A stretch of 64,000 bases of DNA from Fibrobacter sp. (GTDB lineage Bacteria; Fibrobacterota; Fibrobacteria; Fibrobacterales; Fibrobacteraceae). A model generated the notes under the pieces. It ran no database searches. It was not told the DNA's origin and saw only the letters and a program-made list of their open reading frames with translations. The position numbers were made by a program, and so were the translations under genes. Positions 1 through 10,900 of the stretch are shown here, piece by piece; the first letter of the stretch is position 1, and each line of letters begins with the position of its first letter. The stretch spans positions 1 to 64,000 of the forward strand of contig JAEERM010000007.1 of assembly GCA_016285835.1 (NCBI GenBank). Direction: 5' to 3'.

Positions 1-124
1 TGTAACCCTGTTCGCGCAGGGCCTTGCAAGCCTGGGTGCCGGAATAGTCGAATTCGCAAGCCTGACCGATCACGATCGGGCCAGAACCGATGATAAGGAC
101 TTTGTCGATGCCTTCAATCTTCAT
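1..124 (-). CDS. carB: carbamoyl-phosphate synthase large subunit, N-terminal fragment (continues beyond window)
   Basis: Reverse complement translates to [41 protein letters not shown], the conserved CarB N-terminus. Confidence 0.93.
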   Translation of the reverse strand, partial: MKIEGIDKVLIIGSGPIVIGQACEFDYSGTQACKALREQGY

Positions 125-160
125 TTTTGTTTTCTCCGTTATTGCTTTTTTAAAACTCTA

Positions 161-191
161 AAAAAAAACGCTGAACTAAAAAGTCCAGCGA
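161..191 (-). terminator. intrinsic terminator / candidate attenuator upstream of carB
   Basis: Minus strand CGCTGGACT-TTTT-AGTTCAGCG (9 bp with one G:U) followed by T9. Confidence 0.7.
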
Positions 192-337
192 AACCAAAAT
201 CAGAAATAGAAACAACTTCGACCGCGTCGGAACGGTGTGTTCCGCAAGGTGCCTTTGCATCCATAATCTTCTGCAAAATCATCTTTTTCCCAGCCAAAAA
301 TCGTTCAGTTCAAACTTGCGCAAATATAGAATAAAGA

Positions 338-356
338 ACCCCGTCTTGCAACGGGG
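338..356 (-). terminator. hairpin downstream of small lipoprotein gene
   Basis: Minus strand CCCCGT-TGCAAG-ACGGGG followed by TTCTTTATT. Confidence 0.45.
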
Positions 357-394
357 AAAAAACAAAAAATGTAAAACGTAAAATGCGGGAAAGG

Positions 395-580
395 CTAGTC
401 CTCAGAATCGCCAGCATCTTCCGGGACCTGGCAATCTGCCGGATTTTCATCACAGTCGTCTATATTTTTATCGGTTCCGCTGCCGTCACAAGCCGCCAAA
501 CCCATGACAGACAACAACATAAACATTCCAAACCATTTTTTCATATTCATACCTGCATTTTTTTGTTTGCGTTTTAACAA
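395..580 (-). CDS. small hypothetical lipoprotein
   Basis: 61-aa ORF; MKKWFGMFMLLSVMGLAAC lipobox followed by acidic segment; true start probably the internal MNMKKW. Confidence 0.6.
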   Translation of the reverse strand: MLKRKQKNAGMNMKKWFGMFMLLSVMGLAACDGSGTDKNIDDCDENPADCQVPEDAGDSED

Positions 581-616
581 ATATAATGTTTTTTTGAATG
601 CGCAAGGCGAGGCATT

Positions 617-645
617 AAAAAAAGGGCGCCGTCAGGCGTCCTTTT
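617..645 (-). terminator. terminator downstream of tailed DASS transporter
   Basis: Minus strand GGACGCC-TGAC-GGCGCCC followed by T-run. Confidence 0.6.
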
Positions 646-665
646 GAAACTGGATCCAGCCAGAA

Positions 666-3390
666 TTACTTCTTGGCGGGAGCGGCGGCCGGCTTGGCAG
701 CAGCCGGCTGAGCAGCGGGCTTGGCGGCCGGCTTAGCCTCAGGAGCAGCCTTCGGCGCTTCTGCAGGCTTTGCGGCAGGTGCAGCAGCCTTCTGGGCTTC
801 TGCCTGGGCCTTCTTCGCTTCGGCTTCGGCCTTAGCAGCTTCTGCCTCGGCCTTCTTGGCCTCTGCTTCGGCCTTCTTAGCTTCGGCTTCAGCCTTCTTG
901 GCTTCCGCCTCGGCCTTCTTGGCAGCAGCTTCTTCAGCCTTCTTCTTGGCCTCTTCAGCCTTCTTAGCTTCAGCGGCGGCCTTCTTGGCGGCAGCGACGC
1001 TATCAGCCTTGGCCTTCTTCACGGCGGCGATGCTATCCTGCTGAGCTTTCTTCGCGGCGGCAGCAGCCTTCTTCTCTTCTTCAGCCTTCTTCTTTGCAGC
1101 TTCAGCTTCGGCTTTCTTCTTTTCAGCCTCTGCCTTCTTGGCTTCTGCAGCCTTCTTCTTTTCTTCGGCAGCTTTCTTCTTTGCTTCTTCAGCTTCAGCC
1201 TTCTTCTTGGCCTCTTCTGCCTTCTTGGCTTCAGCGGCGGCCTTCTTGGCGGCAGCGACGCTATCAGCCTTGGCCTTCTTCACTGCGGCAATGCTATCCT
1301 GCTGGGCTTTCTTCGCAGCGGCAGCAGCCTTCTTTTCTTCGGCAGCCTTCTTCTTGGCCTCTTCGGCTTCAGCCTTCTTCTTAGCAGCCTCGGCCTTCTT
1401 GGCTTCAGCAGCAGCCTTCTTTTCTTCGGCAGCTTTCTTCTTAGCTTCTTCAGCTTCGGCCTTCTTCTTGGCAGCCTCTGCCTTCTTGGCTTCAGCAGCA
1501 GCCTTCTTTTCCTCGGCAGCGACGCTATCAGCCTTGGCCTTCTTCACGGCGGCGATGCTATCCTGCTGAGCCTTCTTCGCGGCGGCAGCAGCCTTCTTTT
1601 CTTCGGCAGCCTTCTTCTTTGCTTCTTCAGCTTCAGCCTTCTTCTTGGCCTCTTCTGCCTTCTTAGCTTCAGCGGCGGCCTTCTTTTCCTCGGCAGCTTT
1701 CTTCTTTGCTTCTTCAGCTTCAGCCTTCTTCTTAGCAGCCTCTGCCTTCTTAGCTTCAGCAGCAGCCTTCTTTTCTTCGGCTGCTTTCTTCTTAGCTTCT
1801 TCAGCTTCAGCCTTCTTCTTGGCCTCTTCTGCCTTCTTGGCTTCAGCAGCGGCCTTCTTGGCGGCAGCAACGCTATCGGACTTGGCCTTCTTCACAGCGG
1901 CGATGCTATCCTGCTGAGCTTTCTTCGCGGCGGCAGCAGCCTTCTTTTCTTCAGCGGCTTTCTTCTTTGCTTCTTCAGCTTCAGCCTTCTTCTTGGCCTC
2001 TTCTGCCTTCTTAGCTTCTGCAGCAGCCTTCTTGGCGGCAGCGACGCTATCAGCCTTGGCCTTCTTCACGGCGGCGATGCTATCCTGCTGAGCTTTCTTC
2101 GCGGCGGCAGCAGCCTTCTTCTCTTCTTCAGCCTTCTTCTTTGCAGCTTCAGCTTCGGCTTTCTTCTTTTCAGCCTCTGCCTTCTTGGCTTCTGCAGCCT
2201 TCTTCTTTTCTTCGGCTGCTTTCTTCTTAGCTTCTTCGGCTTCAGCCTTCTTCTTGGCGTCTTCTGCCTTCTTAGCTTCTGCGGCAGCCTTCTTGGCGGC
2301 AGCGACGCTATCAGCCTTGGCCTTCTTCACGGCGGCGATGCTATCCTGCTGAGCCTTCTTCGCAGCGGCAGCAGCCTTCTTCTCTTCAGCAGCTTTCTTC
2401 TTTGCAGCTTCAGCTTCGGCCTTCTTCTTGGCCTCTTCTGCCTTCTTAGCTTCTGCAGCAGCCTTCTTGGCGGCAGCGACGCTATCAGCCTTGGCCTTCT
2501 TCACGGCGGCGATGCTATCCTGCTGGGCTTTCTTTGCAGCGGCAGCAGCCTTCTTTTCCTCGGCAGCTTTCTTCTTTGCTTCTTCAGCTTCAGCCTTCTT
2601 CTTGGCAGCCTCTGCCTTCTTGGCTTCAGCAGCAGCCTTCTTGGCGGCAGCGACGCTGTCGGCCTTAGCCTTCTTCACAGCAGCGATGCTATCCTGCTGG
2701 GCTTTCTTCGCAGCGGCGGCAGCCTTCTTTTCTTCGGCAGCCTTCTTCTTTGCCTCTTCGGCTTCAGCCTTCTTCTTAGCAGCCTCGGCCTTCTTGGCTT
2801 CAGCAGCAGCCTTCTTGGCAGCAGCAACACTATCGGACTTGGCCTTCTTCACGGCGGCGATGCTATCCTGCTGAGCTTTCTTCGCAGCGGCGGCAGCCTT
2901 CTTAGCTTCTGCAGCGGCCTTCTTCGCAGCAGCAACACTGTCAGCCTTAGCCTTCTTAGCAGCAGCAATGCTATCCTGACGAGCCTTCTTCGCTTCAGCG
3001 GCGGCAACCAGGGCGGCCGCTTCGGCAGCCTTCACCTTCTCGATAGAATCGGCCTTGGCCTGGGCGGCGGCAGCACTATCAGCGGCAGCCTGAGCGGCTG
3101 CGGCACTATCGGCAGCTGCCTTTGCGGCGAGAGAATCAGCGGCAGCCTGGGCTGCAGCGGCGCTATCGACAACCGCAGAATCCTTGGCGGTAGAATCGGC
3201 AACAGCAGCTGTATCCGTAGCAGCAGAATCAACAGCAGCCGTATCCGTAACGGCGGAATCAATCACGGACGAATCGGCGACAACGGCGACCGGCGCCTCA
3301 GGTGCAGGCGCAGGAGCCTCGACAACCTTCTCCGCAGCAACCGGAGCAGCAGGAGCGGCATCAGCAGCCTTCGGCACCGGAGTACCGAAG
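666..3390 (-). repeat. region encoding long TolA-like repetitive tail
   Basis: Recurring 174/261/348-bp spacing of the DSIAAVKKAK-encoding block. Confidence 0.9.
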
Positions 3391-4844
3391 AAATTCACCT
3401 TGGCAAGGAAGATCATCATCACCCAGGAGAGCACGAGACCGACAAGGCCCATGACAATGCCCGTAATCGCCATGCCACGCGTATCCGTATAACCCGTCGC
3501 ATGCGCAAGCGCGTTAGGCGGAGTCGAAATCGGGAGGCTCATGCCGAGAGAGCTAGCAAACGCAACAGACACGAGGAGGGCAGTCACGCCACCGAGGCCA
3601 ACGAGGTTGTCCTGGCAAGCGATACCCACGGCGCAGAGAATCGGAACCAAGAGAGTCGCAGTAGAGGTGTGGCTCATGAAGTTCGCCATGAACAAGCAGA
3701 TGATACCGCAACCGATCATGAGAGCGAGCGGAGACCAGCTTGCAAACGGAATCGTCTTGATGAGGTGAGCGGCAAGGCCAGTCGCATTGAGGCCCACGCC
3801 CAGGGCAAAACCACCCGCCACGAGCCAGAGCACGTCCCAGCTCATCGCGTTCAAATCCTTCTTGGTAATCACACCGGTCAGGGCAAACACGGCCATCGGG
3901 ATCATCGCAATCGCGTTATCGTTGATACCGTGAACGTTCTTGCCCGTCACCCACAAAAGCACACACACGACAAAGGTAATGTACACGATGATAGCCTTGG
4001 GGCTCGTATCGAACTTGCCAGCACCCTCGATATTCAGGACCATCTGCTTCATCTTGATCGGGTAGATCTTCACAAGCAAGAGCCATGCAACGACCATCAA
4101 AATAATCACGTAAGGAATACCGAACGCCATCCACTGGCCGAAGGTGACCGGATTTGCAACGAGGTCGCCACGGGCAACAGCATCGTTCAGGGCGCCAAGG
4201 GCAATCGCGTTAGGAGGCGTACCGATCGGGGTACCCATACCGCCGATGTTCGCACCGAGCGGGATGGCGAGGGCAAAGGCGGCCTTACCGCGGTCGTCTT
4301 CATCAAACAGCTTGAGCACCGGGGCCAGAATCGCAAGCATCATCGCGGCAGTCGCAGTGTTGCTCATGAACATGGAGAACACAGCGGTAATAAGCATGAG
4401 GCCAAGGAGCACGAACTTCGGGTTCTTGCCGAAGGGCTTCAGGAGCACGCGGGCCAGGTTAAGGTCCATCTTATACTTCGTGGCGGCAGCAGCGAGGAAG
4501 AACCCACCCAAGAAGAGCATGATGATGGGGTTCGCAAAGGTCGCCATGATGGACTTGTGGCTAATCATCGTGACACCGTCCACGCGGAACGGGGCAAGCG
4601 ACGAATCGGACATCGTGACGATCATAAGCACGATGACGAGCACCGAGGTGGACCAGATCGGGAACGGCTGGAGGATCCAGAAAAGCGCGGCCATGACGAA
4701 AACGCCGATGACGCGGATTTCGAGCGGATTCAGGATTCCCATGGGGCTTGCGGCATCGAATCCGAGGGATTCGTAGGGCAAGAAGAGAGCGGCGATGGCG
4801 AGCACCGACGCAATGATGAATTTGATGAATTTAGCCTTTGTCAT
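666..4844 (-). CDS. DASS/SLC13-type anion:Na+ symporter with ~900-aa Lys/Ala/Glu/Asp-Ser repeat tail
   Basis: 1392-aa ORF; two TPPN motifs (GTPIGTPPNAIALG, SLPISTPPNALAHATGY) typical of DASS transporters; C-terminal (KKAQQDSIAAVKKAKADSVAAAKKAAAEAKKAE..) repeats. Confidence 0.9.
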   Translation of the reverse strand: MTKAKFIKFIIASVLAIAALFLPYESLGFDAASPMGILNPLEIRVIGVFVMAALFWILQPFPIWSTSVLVIVLMIVTMSDSSLAPFRVDGVTMISHKSIMATFANPIIMLFLGGFFLAAAATKYKMDLNLARVLLKPFGKNPKFVLLGLMLITAVFSMFMSNTATAAMMLAILAPVLKLFDEDDRGKAAFALAIPLGANIGGMGTPIGTPPNAIALGALNDAVARGDLVANPVTFGQWMAFGIPYVIILMVVAWLLLVKIYPIKMKQMVLNIEGAGKFDTSPKAIIVYITFVVCVLLWVTGKNVHGINDNAIAMIPMAVFALTGVITKKDLNAMSWDVLWLVAGGFALGVGLNATGLAAHLIKTIPFASWSPLALMIGCGIICLFMANFMSHTSTATLLVPILCAVGIACQDNLVGLGGVTALLVSVAFASSLGMSLPISTPPNALAHATGYTDTRGMAITGIVMGLVGLVLSWVMMIFLAKVNFFGTPVPKAADAAPAAPVAAEKVVEAPAPAPEAPVAVVADSSVIDSAVTDTAAVDSAATDTAAVADSTAKDSAVVDSAAAAQAAADSLAAKAAADSAAAAQAAADSAAAAQAKADSIEKVKAAEAAALVAAAEAKKARQDSIAAAKKAKADSVAAAKKAAAEAKKAAAAAKKAQQDSIAAVKKAKSDSVAAAKKAAAEAKKAEAAKKKAEAEEAKKKAAEEKKAAAAAKKAQQDSIAAVKKAKADSVAAAKKAAAEAKKAEAAKKKAEAEEAKKKAAEEKKAAAAAKKAQQDSIAAVKKAKADSVAAAKKAAAEAKKAEEAKKKAEAEAAKKKAAEEKKAAAAAKKAQQDSIAAVKKAKADSVAAAKKAAAEAKKAEDAKKKAEAEEAKKKAAEEKKKAAEAKKAEAEKKKAEAEAAKKKAEEEKKAAAAAKKAQQDSIAAVKKAKADSVAAAKKAAAEAKKAEEAKKKAEAEEAKKKAAEEKKAAAAAKKAQQDSIAAVKKAKSDSVAAAKKAAAEAKKAEEAKKKAEAEEAKKKAAEEKKAAAEAKKAEAAKKKAEAEEAKKKAAEEKKAAAEAKKAEEAKKKAEAEEAKKKAAEEKKAAAAAKKAQQDSIAAVKKAKADSVAAEEKKAAAEAKKAEAAKKKAEAEEAKKKAAEEKKAAAEAKKAEAAKKKAEAEEAKKKAAEEKKAAAAAKKAQQDSIAAVKKAKADSVAAAKKAAAEAKKAEEAKKKAEAEEAKKKAAEEKKKAAEAKKAEAEKKKAEAEAAKKKAEEEKKAAAAAKKAQQDSIAAVKKAKADSVAAAKKAAAEAKKAEEAKKKAEEAAAKKAEAEAKKAEAEAKKAEAEAKKAEAEAAKAEAEAKKAQAEAQKAAAPAAKPAEAPKAAPEAKPAAKPAAQPAAAKPAAAPAKK

Positions 4845-4902
4845 AGTGCGCCCAAATTTAGAAAAATAGGGCTAGGGTGGCAAATACGGAGGCCAACGGA
4901 AA

Positions 4903-4929
4903 AGCCCGCCTGGGCAGGCGGGCCTTAAT
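4903..4929 (-). terminator. terminator downstream of giant surface protein gene
   Basis: Minus strand GCCCGCC-TGCCCA-GGCGGGC-TTTT. Confidence 0.7.
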
Positions 4930-4952
4930 GCCGTTTTTTTAGCGCTTTGGGC

Positions 4953-7900
4953 CTATTTCACCATGATCCGGCCGGCCTTCATCTGGCTACCCGCACGCAC
5001 GCGGAGCATGTAGAGGCCAGGCTTCGGGGCGTCGAGGACAAGCTGGTTCACACCGGCAAGCGTCGTTGCGCTGCGGCTGGACACCACCTTGCCGTCCATG
5101 CCGAGGATATCGACAACCGTGCGGCTTCCCGCCAGGCCTTCGCTAGCCTCGAAGGTGACACCCACATTCGCGCCCGACTTCACGTAGCGAAGGGCGTCGA
5201 TGCTGAAGCTTGCGACCACCTTCGCAGCCGGAGCCACGCGGACCGTCGCCTTCTTCGCAAACGAGGTCAGGTTCACGCGCAGGGTTTCACCCTCATGCAT
5301 TTCCGTCGTCTTGCCGTCGACCGTCACGAACACCTTGAGGCCGACCTCGCGCAGGGATTCGACTCCCTTGAACGAGAGCTCGCCCACGCGGTCGGAGGTC
5401 GCGCTGAGTTCCACATCCCATTCCAGTTCGTCGGCCGGGGCCTTCACGGACTTCGCGAGCTTGCGATTGCCTTCCACGATGGAGAGGTTCACGCGGTCGC
5501 CCATGCCCTCAGGCGGCTCGTTCGTGACAAACGGGCTTGTCGATGCGCCGAAGATGTTCCAGGCATCCTTCTTGCCCCTAAGATCGGAGAGCACGGCCTG
5601 GAGCGTCCAGTTCTTGCTGTTCGCGGCCTTCGCGAGGATGCGCTTGCTAAGCGCAGGCGCGAGAGAATCCTGCTCAGAAGAATCCTTGTCGGCAAACTCA
5701 GGTTTCACCGGCAACTTCCAGTCCATGGAGTGGCGCACCTCGGCCCAGACAGCCTCGTAAGGCTTGATGACAACCGCTTCCTCGTAATCCGAGATTTCGG
5801 CGTTCCAGCGCCAGAAGATTACATCGGACTTTTCGGAAGGATCGCTGTTCGCATGCGGGTTTTCGCCATAGATATTCAAGCTAAAGCCGTAGGGGTTCGC
5901 GACCAGGTTCCAACCACTGTTGATGCTGTCGAGGTTCCAGACGGCGCCTTCCAGAACAACATCGGCGGTCGGTTTCAACACGAGCGGACGGCCCTTGATA
6001 GAACTGTACCAGTAACCGCGGGTCGGTTCAATCTCATCGTCCGGAGAGAACGCCCTGTACTGCCAGAAGTCGCCCATGGACGTAGATTCATCCCACCAGT
6101 AGAACCTGGCGTCGTCATCGCTCCAATCCATCGCTTTCTTGTCGAGGTTCACGAGCGAAATCATCTGCCAGCCATCTTCAGCCACGGCAGCGATTTCCGC
6201 CTTCACCTCGAAGAATGCCGTCGTATCGACAGATCCCTTCGCATCGAAAAGTTCCGCCGTCAGCACGTACTTGCCGGCAGCAAGCGGGAACATCTGCCAA
6301 GCTCCGCTATAGGGCGGCACGATGGAATCGGCGAAGACCGTATCAACCACGGGTTCGCTGACGCCCTCCATTCTGAGGACGATGCGTGCAGAAACGTTGC
6401 GGGTCACTTCGAACTCGCTAGTCGTAAAGGAGAACTGCACCGCGTTACCCGACAGGGCAAGCTCGGGTTTCACGAATTCGATATCCGTGCGGTTCGACTT
6501 GCCGAAGAACGCCACGAGCGAAGCACCATGCAAGCTGAACGGGAGCGCGTCACCGTCACGCAGCATCTGGCGATCGTCGCTGCCATCGCGGAGAACCACG
6601 AGGGAATCAAGCATGAAGCTCGAATCAGGCACGGACACCACGCGGAGCATGTTGCCGTTCATGACCTTCGGCAGGATAATCGTATTGTCGACCGCAAAGA
6701 TATGTTCGACAGCCGGCTTGCTATCCTCGGCAGGTTCTACCAGCCTGATGGAGCCGTTCACGCTTTCGAGAGCAACGCGGTCGTAGGCGGATTCGCATTC
6801 CTTTCCTGTGCCCCATACGGCGTAGAGGTTATACATGTCCTTCTTGCCGTCGGAGAGCAGGATATCGGCAAAGTCGCTGGTGAATTCCGTATAGGCCGTA
6901 CCCTCGCCCGCGCGGTCGAGGCTCCAGCCCACCATGCAGGCGTTCGCCGTGTAGAGGTAGGCCGGCAGCGGAATCGACACCGTGCTGTCGTCAAGCTTGT
7001 ACGAAGCCTTCTCCTTCCAGTCGTTGCCGTAGAAGAGGACTTCCTTCTCGCGGTTCACATGGAACACCACATTGAACGTTTCGCCTTCCGTCGGAATCGC
7101 AAGCGTCACGTCCTCGGCCACGGTGAGGTTGCCGTCGGTGAGCGAGGTCAAGAAGCCGGTGAGATCGTCCAGCACGTAGAGCGAGTCGGTAGAGCCCGAG
7201 AAGCCCGCCTTGAGCGTGTAGGCAGCCTTGAACCTCAGGCCGCCTTCGACGACCGGCACCACGAGGCCCGTATCGGCCACGGCGAACGACACCGTGGAAT
7301 CCTCGACATCCTGGGTCAGCACGAGGCTACCCACGTTCGTATTCGCGAACGACACCGTGTAGGTTTCGACCTCCGCCGGCATCCACACTGCGTAGAGCGT
7401 ACGGACTTCGCTTGCATCACCCATCTCGCGGACGAATTCCGAAGTCAGGTCGAAGGAGCCTTCCGTCGCGTTGGAATCGACGGACCAGCCCACGAGTTTC
7501 GCATCGGCACGGTAGATGTTGTTCGGGAGAGCGACAGATTCATCGTCAAGCGTCTTGTCGTCGGTACTCGACCAGTTGTCGCCGTAGAACACGTTCGCAT
7601 CGCCGCCGTTCACGTTGTAGGCGAACTTGTACGGAACCGCAGAGACGGAGGCGTCGAGCGCGAGGCTCTGTTCCTGGCCGAACACCAGGGTTCCGCCGTT
7701 CGTCGTAGAGCCCAGGACCTCGCCCGAGATATCGGACTTCGTGATGGCAGATTCGGAGGCGATGCGGTAACCCGGCTTCACCTCGTAGTTCACGTTGAAC
7801 GTGATACCCTTGGAGCTGCGCGGAATCTCGACACCGGAGGCCGTCACTTCGATCGGTTCCGTCGTCACATCGTTTACAGTCTGGCTGATGAAGAACGAAC

Positions 7901-10900
7901 CGGTCCTGTCGCCCTCGCTCTTCACGATTTCAGTTTCAATCGTCGCGTATTCGTCCCACACTGCATAGAGCGTGTCGACCGTTATTCCAAGGCTCCTGTA
8001 GTTGCGCAGGTCTTCTACGAACTGCGTATTGTAATCAAGATAGTGCTTGGAGCTGCTGCGCGAAATTGCCCAGCCCTGCAAGCGGGCATCCGTGCGGAGC
8101 AGGCCGGTCGGGAAGGCCGTTTCGCCTTCGAGGGCGAAGAATCCCTTGTTGTTCCAGCCGTTCTCGTAGAACACGTGGGCCTTGGTATTTTCGACAAACA
8201 CGAACTGCACGCCGTCGGCCTCGACCGGGATTTCGAGAGTCTTGTCCTCGTCGACCACCAGGGTGCCGTTCTGCAGCGACCCAAGGACATTGCCATCGGA
8301 ATCGACCAGGTTCAAGCTGCTGCCGTTCGCAAAGTAGCCCGAATTGAGCGTCGCAGACACATGGAACACGAGACCGCCCTGGACGAAAGGCACCAACAGT
8401 TCATCAGAGCCCACTTCGAAGTCCTGCGCGCCGGGCACATCCTGCGAGAGCGTAAGGCTACCCGCATTCGGGTTCGAGAGCGCGACCGCGTAGGTGGACT
8501 GTCCGGCATCGGGCACCCAGACCGCATACATCGTCACAGTCGAGGAGCCGTTGGCCTGGAGCACTTCGGAACTCTTTTCGTCATATTTCTGGTAAGTATT
8601 CTCGTAGCCGGACGGGCCACCTTCGGACGTGTAGTAGACCGCGGCGCCGTCGGCAATTTTCGTAAGCGACCAGCCCACCAGCTTGTAGCCCACACGGTAA
8701 ATTTCCGTCGGGAAGGTGCGCTCGGATTCAGACATCGAGATATCGTAGCTGCCCGATGCGTTCCAACCGCTGCCGTAGAACACGTTCACGCCCGTCGCCG
8801 CATTCGCGTCGAATGCCACGGCAAACGCATCGGCCTTCGCAGGGGCCTTCACGATTGTATTGCCAGCGAGCGTAAGCCTGTCGTTCACGAGGGCGGCAAG
8901 GTTGTTGCCGTTCGCATCGACCGTGTAGAAGTAGCTGTTCGCAATCTTCGAGAAGCCCGGGTTCGGGGTGAACTCGACCGCGAAGGAGATATCGCCCTTG
9001 CCGAGCGGGAGCGTGACAGCCTCGTCCTTCACTTCCGTGCTATTGACGATTTCGTCATCCGCATCGCGCTGCACGAGCGTAAGCGTACCCATCTCGGAAG
9101 CAGCCTGGGCGACCGTCACGTTGGAGGTCGTAGCGCAAGTGCCCCAGTCGGCGTAGAGCGCACCGGTGTAATCGCTACCCGCAGCCTCCACCGACGCAGC
9201 AAATTCCGCATCGAACTTGGTAAAGCGACGGTCCGTCTCGGCCGGGGTCGCCAGGAGCGTCCAGCCCTTGATGCAGGCATCCGTACGGTAGAAGTCCATC
9301 GGGAACGCAGCAGAATCGGCAAGCGTGTAGGTGTACTTCGGATTCGCGCCTTCAAGCGGGTTGCCGTAGTAGACCTTGGCATCGCCCGCATTCATGTTGA
9401 ACGTGATAACGTATTCGCTTTCGGCAAGGCCGAGCGCCGCGATGGACATCGCGTGCTTGACAGTCACGCTACCGTTTTCAAGTTCGCCGAGCGGGATGCC
9501 CTGCGGGTCGAAGCTTGCAAAGCCCTTCGTATCATCGTAGGCATAACCCGTCGCCGGAACGAAGGACACCGCAAAGGCGATTCCATCATCGGTTTCGGGA
9601 ACCTGGAGGCCATCATCGCCCACCACGAAGCTGCGGTTACCCTGGGAAAGCGTGAGCACGCCCTTGCCCGAATCGGCAGAATAGACCGTCAGGAGCTTCT
9701 GCTGGCATCCCGCATCCCACACGGCGTAGAGGTCGCCCGAGTTGGCCGCATCGAATGCCGCGACAACGTCACCGTCAAATTCCGTGAATCCCGTCGTCGC
9801 CGTCTCGCTGAAGCTCCAGCCCACGAGGCAGGCATCAGCACGGTAGAGGTTCATGGGGAAGGCCCTTGCATCGGCATCGTCGGTAATCTGGACCGTAATG
9901 TTTTCCACCGGCGTACCCATGTAGAACACATTCGCATCACCCGCATTTTCCTTGAACACGAAGATATACGTGGAAGGGCTAACCGCGGCGGAGAGGGTCA
10001 AGGAAGCTGCGACATTCAGCACGCCCTCATTGATTTCGACAGTGGCGTTGGACGCATCGACCGCGGAGATCCCGTTCATGCTATTGTAGATATAGCCCTT
10101 GTTCGCAGCGAACGAGACCGTAAAGTCGAGAGCTTCGTCAGCCGGCACCTGGAGGGCAGTCTCGCCCACCGTGTATTCGACCGTCGTATTCGAGACCGTG
10201 CGGCTCAGCGTAAACGTACCCGCCAAAGCATCGGCGTTCGCGACCGTCGCAACCGTCTGCGTCGTTTCGCAATCGCCCCACTTGGCATAGAGCGTCGACA
10301 CCGGCATGCCCGCCTTGTTCGCATTCTCGACCGCGGCAACGAATGTCGCATTATACTGCGTATAGGCCGTCGACGTTTCCTTGCCGATAGTCCAACCAGC
10401 AAGACATGCACCCACGCGATAGACGCCCTTCGGGAACGGGATATCTTCGGTAGCGAGCGCATAGTTGTCGCTTTCCTTCCAATCTGCACCGTAGAAGACG
10501 TTTTCGCCTTCTTCCACGTTCACGTCGAACGCGAAGGTGTAGGGCTTGCCGGCGGCAGGAGCATCCACAATCTTGTTGCCATCGACCACAAGGAGGTTGT
10601 CTTCGAGAGCGGCAAACTCGCCCGATCCGTCATCGACAGTAAACGTGCCGTTCTCATCGAATTCGTAGCCTTCGTTCACGTTGAACGACACGGCGAACAC
10701 GATTCCAAGCGGCGCAGCAGGCACATTGAAGCCGTTCGAAGGAACTTCGTAGCTGTTACCATGCTGGCTCAGCACAAGCGTACCTTCCACAGGTTCGTTG
10801 AGCGTAACGGTGTAGAGGGTCTGCGGAGTTTCACATTCATTCCACACGGCATAGAGCACGGGGCTTTCGACACCCGCGGCGATAGCAGCCTTCACAAAGT

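Noticed and set aside
721-2874. Several + strand ORFs rich in AFLAS/AAFF opposite the tail
   Set aside because: They are reverse readings of the Lys/Ala/Glu repeat and have no independent support
3501-4928. 475-aa + strand ORF antisense to the tailed DASS transporter
   Set aside because: Low-complexity His/Arg/Glu product mirroring a conserved transporter; the same antisense frame appears over the second transporter copy (47494-48501)
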